Shown: positions 9,404 through 20,098, counted from the stretch's first letter. The stretch is DNA of 64,000 bases from Diploptera punctata (GCA_030220185.1 JASPKZ010009913.1:31275-95274); one strand, 5' to 3'. Numbers and translations: made by a program. Notes: generated from the letters alone by a model not told the origin.

Positions 9404-9990
9404 TTAATGTCTTTGACATCGTCCGATTCCTAATAGCCAATTTTGTCGGTCCGTCCAATCTCCCGGATGTTTCTCCTTCATGTATAAATAAATTCCCATA
9501 CTCCAGGAGGTTTTAGATCTTCCTCTGCTTCGTCTTCCCTCAGGTTTCCATTCCATAACACATTCTGGTAGCCGATCCTCATCCATTCGCTGGACATGTC
9601 CGTTTTAATTGCTGAGTTTTAGTGTCTTGAATCTTCGTTTTCTCCCTTATAACTGAGTTTCTATTTTTTCTTCTTTGAAATTCTTGCTTAATAATAATGA
9701 TAATAATAATAATAACAGCCATTTTCTTCTAGGTCTACCCAATGATCTGTCTCCACTAACTTGATAGCTCAATATTTGTTTAGTTAAGTTGGTAGATTTC
9801 TAGATGTTCTTTCCACTGTTGTCTATAATATTTTAATCTATCATTCAAATTAAAAATGTCCAATTTTCTCTCGAGTCTCTTAATTTTTTATGTCTCATCT
9901 AGTTTTGTACATCCTTTAAACTCCTCTCAAGAATTTATTTTCTATACCTTAATTATCAATTATTATTTTTTTGTTCTAATTGGTTGTTTA
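9404..9990 (-). pseudogene. LINE-d tail fragments
   Basis: The minus strand at 9404-9586 keeps EDRLPECVMEWKPEGRR and a Trp-rich end, typical of non-LTR reverse transcriptase C-termini. 9600-9990 continues as heavily decayed LINE-like sequence broken by a TAA run. Confidence 0.55.
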
Positions 9991-10203
9991 CCTCGAAATT
10001 GAATTACTTTTGTTTTAATATTTTCTGAAAAATGCTCCTTACGATGGATTTTTAAATATTCTCTCATGAAATTTGAGATTCAGAGTCTTTGTGATTCCAC
10101 TAAACACTTTTGCTATGCAAAAATAAAAATTCGTGCAGGGAGGAAATTGCTTATTTTTTCACTAAAAAAAACTCTCATGCATTTCCATCTCAATTTAAAA
10201 GAA
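9991..10203. other. Unclassified spacer
   Basis: AT-rich, with no identified feature. Confidence 0.4.
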
Positions 10204-10282
10204 CACGTGTGTCTTAAACTAGCAACTGCAAATTTGAATTAGCATATATTGGGGAGTCTAACCTCAAAATTTCACTTTGATA

Positions 10283-10676
10283 TAAAATAAAATAAGTTGA
10301 ATATAACTTCTTAGATAAGATCCGTCGTCCTCAACTTATATGTATTCTTTATGCCTGTAGGCCTTTCAGAACATTCGTTCCATCTTCAGCAGACCCCTCT
10401 TCGCTACAGCATCCAGTATGATGGTTGATGCTGCTGATCCTAAAGTGGTGCTGTCGTGACATTAGGACCAGCAGCATCAGCCATTATACTGGATGTTGTA
10501 GCGAAGAGGGACCTGATGAAGATGGAACGGATGTTCTGAAAGGCATACAAACATAAAGAATACATATTTTATAAGTTGAGGACGACGGATTTTACCTAAG
10601 AAGGTATATTTTAACTTATTTTATTTTATGACTCTCCACCTCAACGGTTTTAACAATGAATTTTATTAGTATTGAA
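10283..10676 (+). mobile_element. HHR-FB foldback, copy F2
   Basis: Inverted arms around a ~40-base spacer plus the one-sided right tail, as in F1. The direct repeat tcactttgata lies at 10272-10282 and 10677-10687 (11 bp), independent evidence of a TSD for this family. The minus-strand hammerhead is intact and the plus-strand one is mutated in its first core base. Confidence 0.82.
10354..10393 (-). ncRNA. Hammerhead motif in F2 left arm
   Basis: Minus strand: CTG, CTGAAGA (10383-10389), GGAAC / GTTCT with loop GAAT, GAAA, palindromic GGCC, predicted cleavage after A, then CAG. All core bases are present and stem I closes as CTG/CAG. Confidence 0.7.
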
Positions 10677-10835
10677 TCACTTTGATAGCATAACAATTGC
10701 ATCAAAAGGAGCATTTTTAGTTTTGGAAAATGTCAAAAAATGGAAACAGAAAAAAACACGTGTGTCTTAAACTAGCAACTGCAAATTTGAATTAGCATAT
10801 ATTGGGGAGTCTAACCTCAAAATTTCACTTTGATA

Positions 10836-11229
10836 TAAAATAAAATAAGTTGAATATAACTTCTTAGATAAGATCCGTCGTCCTCAACTTATATGTATTC
10901 TTTATGCCTGTAGGCCTTTCAGAACATTCGTTCCATCTTCAGCAGACCCCTCTTCGCTACAGCATCCAGTATGATGGTTGATGCTGCTGATCCTAAAGTG
11001 GTGTTGTCGTGACATTAGGACCAGCAGCATCAGCCATTATACTGGATGTTGTAGCGAAGAGGGACCTGATGAAGATGGAACGGATGTTCTGAAAGGCATA
11101 CAAACATAAAGAATACATATTTTATAAGTTGAGGACGACGGATTTTACCTAAGAAGGTATATTTTAACTTATTTTATTTTATGACTCTCCACCTCAACGG
11201 TTTTAACAATGAATCTTATTAGTATTGAA
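10836..11229 (+). mobile_element. HHR-FB foldback, copy F3
   Basis: The tandem-duplicated twin of F2, offset by exactly 553 bp. A minus-strand hammerhead is at 10907-10946. It is not an independent insertion. Confidence 0.82.
10907..10946 (-). ncRNA. Hammerhead motif in F3 left arm
   Basis: Same sequence as the motif at 10354-10393, copied by the tandem duplication. Core, stem II and stem I are intact. Confidence 0.7.
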
Positions 11230-11309
11230 TCACTTTGATAGCATAACAATTGCATCATAAGGAGCATTTTTAGTTTTGGAAAATGTCAAAAAATGGAAAC
11301 AGAAAAAAA

Positions 11310-11600
11310 ACGCATATTAAAGTTTAACTAGTAATGCTGACCACACGTGCAAGGGTATTTAAGCTCTTACGTCACGGACTTGATTTTGCTCCTACAATAA
11401 AAAAATTTAAATGAAAATAATGCTAAAGAATCAGATTTATTAAAAAGCAAATTAACAAAAAAATGCATTCTTTTTGTCATTTTTTCAACATTTTCACCAT
11501 TTGGTGCCCTTAAATGACATGATGGAGTGGAAAGAGGAGTGGAGAGTGTTAATGCAATGAAATTTGGGAAACGGGAGAACCCGTTGTGATCCACCATCAA
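11310..11600. other. Unclassified spacer
   Basis: No recognisable feature. The short minus-strand ORF at 11367-11603 has no recognised domain. Confidence 0.4.
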
Positions 11601-11609
11601 CACTATTCG

Positions 11610-11675
11610 GAACAGCTAGGACTCGAACTTGAGATACCAGTCGGGGCAGCTGCGCGAGCTAGCCACGCGTTCATC
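11610..11675 (-). repeat. tRNA-like sequence with B box
   Basis: Minus strand agttcgagtcc resembles a pol III B box after a tRNA-like 5' half. No cloverleaf with a clear anticodon can be drawn. Probably a SINE head relic. Confidence 0.35.
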
Positions 11676-11679
11676 TAGA

Positions 11680-11850
11680 CCAGGGTCATCCGAACTACGG
11701 CCCGTGGGCCGGATACAGCCATCACTTTTACCCGGCCCCTGTACTAGAACATGTAGCTTTCTAATAAATTAAAATACGCTAAATGTAGGCCTATAACATT
11801 AGTCTATCAGTAATGGAACAAGAATTTGTTAAATATGTTATTAACCATAA
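11680..11850. repeat. Possible hAT-type end plus spacer
   Basis: aactacggcccgtgggccg resembles ends of hAT-type MITEs known in many animals. No partner end was found nearby. The rest is AT-rich. Confidence 0.3.
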
Positions 11851-11851
11851 C

Positions 11852-12150
11852 AATACTAATAAAATTCATTGTTAAAACCGTTGAGGTGGAGAGTCATAAA
11901 ATAAAATAAGTTAAAATATACCTTCTTAGGTAAGATCCGTCGTCCTCAACTTATAAAATATGCATTCTTTATGCCTGTAGGCCTTTAGAACATCAGTTCC
12001 ATCTTCAGCAGGACATTGTAGCGAAGAAGGACCTGCTGAAGATGGAACGGATGTTCTGAAAGGCTACAGGCATAAAGAATACATATTTCATAAGTTGAGG
12101 ACGACGGATTTTACCTAAGAAGATATATTTTAACTTATTTTATTTTACGA
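11852..12150 (-). mobile_element. HHR-FB foldback, copy F4, short spacer
   Basis: Reverse orientation to F1-F3, with the one-sided tail at the left end (caatactaataaaattc). The spacer between arms is nearly gone. The left-arm hammerhead has lost one base of GAAA, while the right-arm core at 12032-12070 is intact. cataacaa occurs at both edges but overlaps the element end, so the TSD is uncertain. Confidence 0.75.
12032..12070 (+). ncRNA. Hammerhead motif in F4 right arm
   Basis: CCTG, CTGAAGA (12036-12042), GGAAC / GTTCT, GAAA, then GGCTA with one C missing compared with the other copies, and CAGG. Core bases are intact and stem III is altered. Confidence 0.6.
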
Positions 12151-12183
12151 CATAACAAGAAAAGTAGCAAATCAACGCACGCT

Positions 12184-12245
<62 letters not shown>

Positions 12246-12247
12246 TA
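12184..12247. repeat. (AAT)n microsatellite
   Basis: Long near-pure AAT run. It accounts for the poly-Leu frame on the minus strand. Confidence 0.95.
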
Positions 12248-12249
12248 AA

Positions 12250-12512
12250 ACTATATGGTCATGTAAAAAGAATGGCAGAAGACAGATTCCCAAGAAGAAT
12301 ACAAGAATGGGTGCGATTCGGTAAAAAAAAAAAAAAAAGAGGACGGCCAAAAATAACGTGGATTGATGGTATTTTGAGCAACATGAGAGAAAAAGGATTG
12401 GATGATGGAGATTGTAATGACAGAGAGATGTGGAGGAGAATGACAGTAGATTAATTGGGCGCGGAAGATGTGACACATTGTGAAAGCTGCTAAATAAATA
12501 AATAAATAATAA
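12250..12512 (+). pseudogene. LINE-d tail
   Basis: Reads LYGHVKRMAEDRFPRRIQEW, then RGRPKITWIDG and DREMWRRM before a stop: the C-terminal tail of a non-LTR reverse transcriptase. It ends in a short TAAA run and is strongly 5' truncated at the AAT microsatellite. Confidence 0.7.
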
Positions 12513-12603
12513 TAATCCACAACAGCAATAATAAGGTCCTTGGCCCCGCGCACCTTCTTGTTTCTTCCATTTGGCCTGCGATACAAGTAAGTTTGGGCGG
12601 CAT

Positions 12604-13305
12604 TGATCTAGACCATAGTATCCCAACCTGTGGTTCGCGAACCCCAGGGTTCCATAATAGCGGGTTTCGAGGTTAGGTCTATTATTGTTTCCTTCATTTC
12701 TGCGGCATTGTCATAATAATAATAATTATTATTTATTATTATTTTAAAATTTAATTAACCCTATAATGTCCCTTGTTACATATGTGAAAGATCGGGAATT
12801 TATCGCATTTGAATGAAAAGGCTTCTAAGCAAAATTTACCGAATTTTCCCGTCCTAGTACTACCTTGGTTTCCTAGATGTCAGTATGAAGCGGAACGCTG
12901 ACCACGAACCACTCAAATGACATCTATACGAAAACAAGTGTAACTAAATTAGTATGGTTCAAATTCTTCCCTGTAGGGGAGATCACCTAAGTCTCTGTTA
13001 AGGGAAACATGGGCTTACAAGATACAAGAGGAAGATTTCCACAATAAATTAATATTTACCGCGAATGCCTGATTTACAGTTATGTAACAATGTAATAATA
13101 CATTTCATTTCGCTACAACTAGGCCTACACGTTGTGTAACTTCCAAGCCGTAACAAGAGTAACTTATGATTCTAACTGTTAAGGGTTAAGTTAATTTAAG
13201 ATTATCTTGGAATTAAATGTTATGCATGTCTACTGTATGTTCACCAGATCGTTGTGGAAGGGGGATCGCGAGTCGAAAAAGGTTGGGAACAGCTGACCCA
13301 GACAT
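12604..13305 (+). mobile_element. Probable hAT-like MITE with SINE-C inside
   Basis: Left end has tcccaacctgtggttcgcg and right end has cgcgagtcgaaaaaggttgg followed by gaacagctg, which are imperfect inverted repeats of the form common in hAT MITEs. About 700 bp, no transposase. It contains a partial SINE-C. An 8-bp TSD could not be settled by eye. Confidence 0.5.
12805..13030 (+). mobile_element. SINE-C, 3' part
   Basis: Starts within the body (gaatgaaaaggcttctaagc) and runs to the 3' end. The head is absent. Confidence 0.75.
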
Positions 13306-13507
13306 TAATACAGTGGAATATGCCACACCTCGGTGTTCGAAGCGTTATTAGACTTGCATTTGTCCTGCAGATCATGTACTGCTGTGTTTGGACAAACGAG
13401 AAGAGTTCAAGGATTAGAACCGGGTCCTAGACAAACACAAGTTAAACATTTTGCAGTCTACGGTCAACCAATATCAATACTTTTAACTTCCATACATTGT
13501 TAGTAGA

Positions 13508-13835
13508 GGCGGCTCCGTGGCGCAAGCGGTTAGACGCTCGCCTCTCACAGCTGGGGGTCCCGAGGTAGAATCTCTGCCACTCCATGTGGGTTTCGTGGTG
13601 GACTAAACGGAGCTTGGGCAGGTTTTTCGCGGGATTTCTCCCGTTTTCCCTTGTCAAAAAATGTCATTTCTCCATACTCATGTCATCCATTTTCGTTCAT
13701 CCGCCCCTGTGACGATGCGTCAGGAGTGTTCGGCCGGCAACTTTGTAGTTCAGAGACATCTATAAATATAGGGGGCTTCATTCACGTCATCCCTCGACCG
13801 ACCCTGAGTTGTACAAGAGTTGAGGATATTTTATT
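13508..13835 (+). mobile_element. SINE-D
   Basis: Head ggctccgtggcgcaagcgg contains a perfect A box (tggcgcaagcgg). The B box is degenerate (ggtagaatctc). The body runs to the block around accctgagttg. Other copies: 24088-24320 (+) and 24783-25092 (-). Confidence 0.8.
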
Positions 13836-13855
13836 TTTTTACATTATTATTTAGT

Positions 13856-14056
13856 GTTAATATTATTCGTTTTTAAACATCTTAATGATGGACAAATTAT
13901 ATTTGAAAAGAAAAAGCCCTAGGTAGCTCACTTGGAAGAACATTGACATAGAGAGTCAAAGGTCCTGGGTTCAAACCCCAGTCTAGGCGTATATTTTTCT
14001 TTTCAAATATAATTTGTTCATCATTAAGATGTTTAAAAACTAATAATATTAACATT
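13856..14056 (+). mobile_element. tRNA-like core between ~60-bp inverted repeats
   Basis: The left arm (13856-13915) and right arm (13990-14056) are near-perfect reverse complements, including catcttaatgatg and atttgaaaagaaaaa. They surround a 74-nt tRNA-like sequence. A second copy (14216-14325) has the core and right arm only, so this is a repeat family. The folded form would be a tRNA-like domain on a long stem. Confidence 0.75.
13916..13989 (+). other. tRNA-like sequence, anticodon position AGA
   Basis: Anticodon stem ttgac/gtcaa with a 7-base loop, TΨC stem ctggg/cccag with loop ttcaaac, and A-box-like and B-box-like elements are visible. The acceptor stem has a mismatch at one end. The AGA (Ser) position lacks the long variable arm expected of tRNA-Ser, so it is called tRNA-like, not a tRNA gene. 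Confidence 0.55.
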
Positions 14057-14215
14057 GAAAGAAGCACTACTGGCTTTATAAGTAGTATTTAAATTCCCAA
14101 TAAAAGTCTTCTTAACAAAGAAGCCGCCATTTGCAAAAATCGTAGCAACGGCTCGTAGCATTTGGGGTTAGGGAGTTAACTATGTAGAAGAGAAAAATAC
14201 GCGTTTAGATCGGAG

Positions 14216-14325
14216 GCCTAGGTAGCTCACTTGGAAGAGTATTGACATAGAGAGTCAAAGGTCCTGGGTTCAAACCCCAGTCTGGGCATATATTTTTCTT
14301 TTCAAATATAATTTGTCCATTATTA
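14216..14325 (+). mobile_element. tRNA-like repeat, second copy, left arm missing
   Basis: tRNA-like core 14216-14288 with the same anticodon arm as 13916-13989, followed by the right arm only. The left side is unrelated sequence, consistent with 5' truncation or an arm acquired on one side. Confidence 0.6.
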
Positions 14326-14327
14326 TT

Positions 14328-14642
14328 TAGAATGGAAAAATCCAAGGAGCAAGTCCCCCGGGAGGGAATTTAAGCCGTGGGTCCGAGTCTGAAGATTTTC
14401 AGGCTCGTAAAAAATCCTTAAGCCTGAATGAAAAGGCCTCTAAGCAAAATTTACCGAATTTTCCCGTCCTAGTACTACCTTGGTTTCCTAGATGTCAGTA
14501 TGAGGCGGAACGCTGACCACTCAAAATGACATCTATACGAAAACAAGTGTAACTAAAAATAGTATGGTTCAAATTTTTCCCCGTAGGGGGAGAGCGCCTA
14601 AATCTCTGTAAAGGGAAAACATAGGCTTACAATACAATACAA
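14328..14642 (+). mobile_element. SINE-C, head missing
   Basis: Begins in the body (gaatggaaaaatccaagg) and ends with caataca repeats. It joins Rep-Y at the same relative point as 1225-1622, suggesting a shared ancestral insertion or segmental copy. Confidence 0.8.
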
Positions 14643-14644
14643 AA

Positions 14645-14850
14645 TATAACTGATGTAGACATGAGCTAGATAATATATATTTTTATCATTTCTATCTCCT
14701 TTATTTCGGGTGTTAGAGAGCGAACTACAGTTCTTACAGGCTTCAAGATAGAATCATTATTTAACCAATGAAAACGCAGTCCATACATTTAGTTTGTTTA
14801 CATTACAACTGTAACCTAACTCGGAAGAGGTATAGACAAGCACAGGTTCA
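14645..14850 (+). repeat. Rep-Y right part
   Basis: Matches 1640-1830 and 44190-44375, including gagctagataatatatat and gtttacattacaactg. Confidence 0.65.
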
Positions 14851-15055
14851 AGATTTTGCAGTCTACGGTCTACAAATATCGATAATTTAACTTCATGCAT
14901 TATCATCGAGAGAAGAAAAAAATAAAGAAGCAATTAAGAATGACACTCTGGGATATGACATAAAAGTTATTCGATTAAATGTGTAATAACCTATTTTGGT
15001 TTATATTATTATTTCTAACGTATTTCTTTACTCTTTTTAGTTTGGTATTTGGTAT

Positions 15056-15380
15056 ATTACTAGCTAATACCCGGTGTGCGCCGCTACGCCTCAATAAATG
15101 AAATGTGTTTTTTTGTTTAGATGAATAAGTAAAAAGAAAAATAATTACAAATTTATAAAAGAAAGACATGCTTCCATCTTCAGCAGAAGAGTAGTAACAT
15201 TTGAAAGTTGTGTAACGTTTTTAAAAATAGAATTGTTAATAGACAAGTGAAGGATTTTGTGCGAAAAGAAATCCTTATCAAAAGCTGTTAACCGCACGCT
15301 TATCGCATGTAACAGTGCGCCATAGTCAAGGTCAATCCGATACATTTACGCACAATATAAGAACATTTATTACAGAAGAA
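15056..15380 (+). repeat. Rep-V type fragment and spacer
   Basis: ctagctaatacccggtgtgc is shared with 24341 onward and, inverted, with 30530-30610. The remainder is AT-rich without recognised features. Confidence 0.45.
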
Positions 15381-15389
15381 TATGGTTTG

Positions 15390-16010
15390 AAGATATCTAC
15401 AGAATAAACAAAAATTATGGCATTTCAAGGTGTAGATCCTGTCAGAAGTAAAATTGTACTGGACAATAAATTTTGGAGCAGGTGAATAATTTACATATCT
15501 AGGATGCAATATCTCATATGAAGAAGAAAAGGATGTAAATGCAAACATATCTAAATTTTTAAGAATTTTAGGGTTAATAAATTCTATCTTCAAGCCACAG
15601 TTAGTCCAAAAGCATTCAAGATTAAAAGTGTATAAAACACTGGCTCTTCCAACTCTTGTATGGTAGCGAAGTATGGACGTTGAAACAGAAGGATATACAG
15701 AGACTTAGATCTGCTGAAATGAGATACCTTCGGAGGACTGCAGGATACACACTACTAGATCACAAAAAAAAATGAAGACATCTTAGAAGAATTACACATG
15801 GAACCTTTAGAAAACAAAATTTCTGATTATAAGTCAAGATGGATGCAACATGTTCATCGAATGGAAGATCACAGAATACCTAAACAAATGTTAAGATATC
15901 AAGCTGCAGGAAGAAGAAGACCAGGACGTCCACTCAAAAGACTTTTTGGATGGTGTTTCTCTTGAGGCCGAAACATGTCAACAAATGGCCTAAATTCGTG
16001 AATGTACTAT
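15390..16010 (+). pseudogene. LINE-b reverse transcriptase tail
   Basis: Conceptual reading shows YLGCNISYEEE, LNSIFKPQL-like, TLALPTLV, RYLRRTAGYTLLDH, then RWMQHVHRMEDHR and RRRPGRPLKRL, with frameshifts between blocks. It ends in (ATG)n. A dead non-LTR C-terminal segment; the other tails at 49945-50225 and 60395-60570 belong to the same family. Confidence 0.75.
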
Positions 16011-16244
16011 GATGATGATGATGATAAGAACATTTTTATAAAGTCGTATTTCTGCGGTGAGGAACATTTCCTCAACCTAGGAACTATTTTTTTGTTTCTC
16101 CCAGGCTGATGATGTATTACTATTATTAATATTGGTATTATGTGAAAGAGAGAAATTACTAAGACCAAACCCAGCATTCTATTGAGTAAACTAATAAATT
16201 GCGACTGGAAGTGAATATCAATAATACTAAATATACGGTCAAGC

Positions 16245-16300
16245 CTCATGGGTTAGTGGTCAGTGTTTCTGACTAGAGTAAAAGTTTACGGTTCCCTTAT
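16245..16300 (+). repeat. SINE-F head fragment
   Basis: agcctcatgggttagtgg resembles the A-box half of the SINE-F head at 2760-2826. Confidence 0.4.
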
Positions 16301-16420
16301 TCGCGTTTTCATTATTTGCGGGTTAAAAAATGGCGACGCAGTTCCTGCATTCGCGGCTAAAAATGTCTTTATTCGCGGTTCCAGTCGGTATATTAGAAGG
16401 ATTATTAACGCATAGGTGTT
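16270..16420 (+). repeat. Rep-U
   Basis: Blocks with attcgcg repeated four times. An inverted copy is at 34082-34180. 32000-32100 has a related ttattcgagggggatatg stretch. Possibly ends of a pogo/Tigger-like DNA element. Confidence 0.45.
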
Positions 16421-16499
16421 AGCATATAAATTTATATTAATAGCCAATAGATATAATTGTAAAATAGCAATAAATAAGTCAAAAGTAAAATGGCCTTTA

Positions 16500-16872
16500 T
16501 TGGTAAATATGGAATTAGATCAAAAATTTTACTGACATAACAAAATAATAGAACAAGCTATCACATTTCCAATATTTAGGATGTGAATAAGAGAACTTAT
16601 ATAGAAAATTCTAGCTATAGAAAATAAAGTAAATAAATTTCAGGGTATTTGTGGAACATTAAAACACCCTTAGGTCGGAAAACAATGGAAAGATACGACA
16701 CTTTAATTTATAATACAATGGTTGTTCCTTTGTTGTTGTATGGAAGTGAAAATTGGATAATGAAAATCAAGGGATAAAAGCAGGATACAGACTGCGGAAA
16801 TGCTGTTTTTACGTAATGTGAAAGGATGCACAAGAGCGGATAGAATAAGGAGTGAAACTATACGAGAAGAAT

Positions 16873-16911
<39 letters not shown>

Positions 16912-17115
16912 GAAGATAAAATCAGCGAAAATAATAAGAAATGGACAGAACACTTAATGAGAATGAACAACGAAAGAATACCAAAAAGAACCTTCCTGTA
17001 TAATCCCAGAGGAACAAGAGATGTTGGCCGACCACGCAGAAGATGGACTCCACTTTTAACTTCGCCGGAACAGGCTGCATAGCCTAAACCTTGTAGTAGA
17101 AGAAGAAGAAGGATT
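16500..17115 (+). pseudogene. Degenerate LINE tail split by a TA repeat
   Basis: Decayed reverse transcriptase C-terminal blocks are recognisable (FQGICGTLKHP, MLFLRNVKGCTR, then EMDRTL and a GRPRRRW-like stretch in other frames). A TA microsatellite at 16876-16905 interrupts it. It ends in (GAA)n. Confidence 0.55.
16876..16905. repeat. (TA)n microsatellite
   Basis: TA expansion inside a dead LINE. Confidence 0.95.
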
Positions 17116-17129
17116 AACGCATAGGCATA

Positions 17130-17560
17130 TATATAGTTTTTTTTACTGCAGGAACGTGCCAAGGCGGCTTTTACAAAGAGTGATTCAAACCAAATGGACA
17201 AATAAATATCAGGATAAAACAAACCTTTATTGTCACTAAGCCTAAAGTTAGCCGCCGCGCCTCCGAATTTCACGTGCCGCTATGTCCGTTGATAAATGAC
17301 GCCCTCGCCACGAATGGTGTTTTGTTTCAACTTGTCATCCATTGCAATAATTCTGGGTTACGGCGCAAAAAGTGAACATCCGAATTTCGAGATAATTTTG
17401 GTTTTAAAATAAAGCTAAACATGAAAAAAAAAATGCGGACCATCCAGAAACAAAGCACTACAAAATACACATTTCACTAGTTTACTGCACGAGACGTCCC
17501 CTTTTCGATACAAATTTGGTATTAAAATGAAGCTTAGAATCACCAAAGATGAAAGCACAA
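17130..17560 (+). repeat. Rep-W
   Basis: 17140-17310 matches 32880-33055 inverted, and 17340-17440 matches 20150-20265 inverted (ttcgagataattttggtttt). Non-coding; the class is unknown. Confidence 0.6.
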
Positions 17561-17767
17561 GAAAATCTGTGGACCATCACTAAAGAAACTAGGTTAGAGT
17601 AATAGTTTCTTATACATAACTAGGTTAGTTAGCTTTTAGTTTCTTACACATATAGTATAATTTATTTACATAACCTGTAATTTAATATTGTCTAAATGCC
17701 ATTATATTTATTACTTTCACAGGTTAGAGCAATTTAAATAATACTTAGGTCAGCTTTTAGATCTATC
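17561..17767. other. Unclassified spacer
   Basis: aggttag-rich AT sequence, no feature. Confidence 0.4.
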
Positions 17768-18350
17768 TATCTATCTTCGGGTTTTTACAGCTGCTGCCGT
17801 CTTCCCGTGCCAAACCTCCAAAGCCTACGGTCTTGGGCATCTTCGATGCTTAGCCCTCTAGCTTGCATTACTGTCTTCATGTTTTCCTTCCATGTTAACC
17901 TTGGTCTTCCTCTTTTCTTCTTTCTGTTAGGATGCCATTCATATAGTTGCTTCGGCCATCGCTCATCTTCCATTCTTAAAACATGTCCTAACCACTTTAA
18001 TTCCTTTTCCTCAATTCTTTCAATTATGCTTTCTTCTGCTTCCATTTTGTTTCTAATTTCCTTATTTGTGACACGTTCTAATTTAGACTTTCTGGCACTT
18101 CTTCGTAAATAATCCATTTCTTTCAGAGCTATTAGTCTATTCTTGTAGTACTTATTGATTGTCCATACCTCACTTCCGTACATTGCAACAGATTCCACCA
18201 ATGTTTTACCAATATATATTTTTTGTGTCTTTCCAAATATGCTTATCCCACCATATGGAATTTAATGATGATATTATTTTGCTACTCAATTCAATTCTAT
18301 GTTTTATGTTCTCTTTGCCTATACCTTCGATGTTATCCATAATCCAGCTT
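17768..18350 (-). pseudogene. LINE-c reverse transcriptase C-terminus
   Basis: A 138-residue frame (17785-18201, minus) keeps MYGSEVWT, the Arg/Lys-rich linker, KELKWLGHVLRMEDERWPKQ and GRPRLTWKE, the standard order at the end of non-LTR reverse transcriptases. The palm domain is absent and upstream sequence to 18350 is frameshifted. This is the best-preserved LINE-c copy; 8962-9292 is a second. Confidence 0.8.
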
Positions 18351-18436
18351 TTAGATTATTATACATGTATTCCACAGTGTGATTATAAAGTGCCAGTACA
18401 TTTTAAAGAAATCGCTTACATACCGTATTTCTGTTA

Positions 18437-18995
18437 CAGCCATTCGAAAGATACAAATATGTTCACCATTGAAGAGCGGATAGAGATTGTTTCTGCGCGT
18501 TTAAGAGGCCAGTCGTACGAAGAAGTTAGAGACTGATTCCAAAGGAAACCATCACGGGAGACGTGTATCTTGATATGTTGCAACTTTTCTTACAGCCACA
18601 GTTACAGCAAGATGGTATCATTGATACAGTGGTGTTGCAACAAGATGGAGCACCATCACACTTTGCTCTGGCTATACGCGGGTATCTCAATGACAGGTTT
18701 CCCCCAAAAGGTGGATTATTGGAAGGGCATCTCCTCGTATCTGGGCACCTCGTTCGCCAGACCTCGCATCCCTGGACTTTCTTCCTTGGGGGTTCATCAA
18801 GCAACAGGTGTACAGAACCAAGTTTCTTAATCTGCAAGTGCTGAAAGAACGCATACGCCAAGCGAGTGAAATGATTACAGAGGATATGTTGGTGCATGTT
18901 TTCCGGGCGACTCGACGGTGCGTCGTTGGGAAACATGTTTTGAGATTGATGGAGGTTATGTTGAACACTAACTTGACAGTAGAAACTACCTTATA
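18437..18995 (+). pseudogene. Decayed Tc1/mariner-class (DDE) transposase
   Basis: MFTIEERIEIVSARLRGQSY at 18460-18536 resembles the N-terminus of an insect DUF4817/DDE transposase family. A large internal deletion follows, then GDVYLDMLQLFLQPQL and QQDGAPSHFALAIRGYLN, which carries the second catalytic Asp. The third catalytic block (SPDLTPLDFFLWG in the family) is frameshifted. The C-terminal LKERIRQASEMITEDML remains. At least three breaks; dead. Family assignment is from memory of the motif set. Confidence 0.7.
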
Positions 18996-19450
18996 ATTTT
19001 TGTTTTATTTGCGCTACGTTATCCACAAAATGTACTGGGACTTTATAATCAAACTGTAATAAATTATATTGCAAATTTCGAAGATTATGTTATAAATAAG
19101 TTGCATGTATTTATTGAATATTTTGTATGGGCTAATTTGCCGTTGTTCATTTTCGAGAAATACGTACGATGACGTATCGATTATTATCGACAATAGATTC
19201 AATTAAACCATATTTTCTTAAGAAACTCTTATATGAGGATGTGATTCTTAATAAATTTCAAACTCTTTGCTATGTAATTTTGGAAATATAGCATTTGATA
19301 ATACAACAATGTACTTTTATTACAATAAAATATTTATTATATTTTCGCATCTCTATTGAAGAAAACATGTTTTCACCCAGGGCTAACATCTGAATATCGA
19401 ATCTGACGTCACGACCACAATGGCAGCCACTTCCTTCAGGTAATATAGGA
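18996..19450. other. Unclassified AT-rich spacer
   Basis: No coding or repeat signal that I can support. Confidence 0.4.
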
Positions 19451-19452
19451 GA

Positions 19453-20098
19453 TAACTTACTTACTTACTCACTGGCACTATCGAACCGGTAGGTTCATGG
19501 CAGCGCGGACATAAGCTCTCCATACATCCCTATCCTGAGCTAATGCTTTCCAATCATTCTCCATATAATCTACTTCCCTCAAATCATAGTTAATGTTATT
19601 CTCCCACCTCATTCTTGGTCTACCAACTGGGCGTTTTCCCTCTGGCTTTCCTACAAGAAGCTTCCATGCAAGTCTTTCATTCCCCATACGTGCAACATGT
19701 CCTGCCCATCGCAGTCTACGAGACTTAACTATTCTTATTATATCTGGCTTTCTATAAAGACCATGTAGTTCATTGTTATGTAGTCTTCTCCATTCACCTG
19801 TCTGTTCATCTCTCTTTGGTTCAAAAATTTTCCTAAGTACCTTATTCTCGAATACTCGTAATCTCCTTTCCTCCCTTAAAGCGAGAGTTCATGTTTCGCA
19901 CCCATATAATATAACTGGTACAATAATAGTTTTATATATTTTCACTTTAACGTTTTTCGAAAGGAGTTGGGACATCAACAGTCTCTGCAATGCATAATAG
20001 CACACATTTCCAGAATTGAGCATATGTTTAATTTCTTTGTGCATCTCATTCCTATTTGTGATTATTGTTCCTAGGTATTTGAATTCAGCCACTTCCTA
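19453..20098 (-). pseudogene. LINE-a C-terminal segment, longest copy
   Basis: Minus strand reads EFKYLGTIITNRNEMHKEI, ILYGCET, RRLRVFENKVL, SRRLRWAGHVARMGNER and GRPRMRWENNINYDLREVDY, ending AYVRAAMNL-like and a short (AAGT)n tail. Only small frame breaks separate blocks. This defines the LINE-a C-terminus: an RTE-like or endonuclease-reverse-transcriptase type element by overall motif order (clade not certain). Confidence 0.82.

Larger units (their letters stand above)
10204..11309 (+). repeat. 553-bp tandem duplication carrying a foldback
   Basis: Unit 1 (10204-10756) and unit 2 (10757-11309) are almost identical; only a few substitutions are visible by eye, such as gtgctgtcg against gtgttgtcg. 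Each unit has about 80 bp of left flank, one complete foldback element with its TSDs and about 75 bp of right flank. Duplication therefore followed insertion. Confidence 0.88.

Noticed and set aside
12183..12626. 147-residue minus-strand frame with a poly-Leu end
   Set aside because: The Leu run is an AAT microsatellite, and the remainder is antisense to a LINE tail and spacer.
13916..13989. Functional tRNA-Ser(AGA)
   Set aside because: There is no long variable arm and the acceptor stem has a mismatch; it repeats at 14216-14288 as a mobile-element part.
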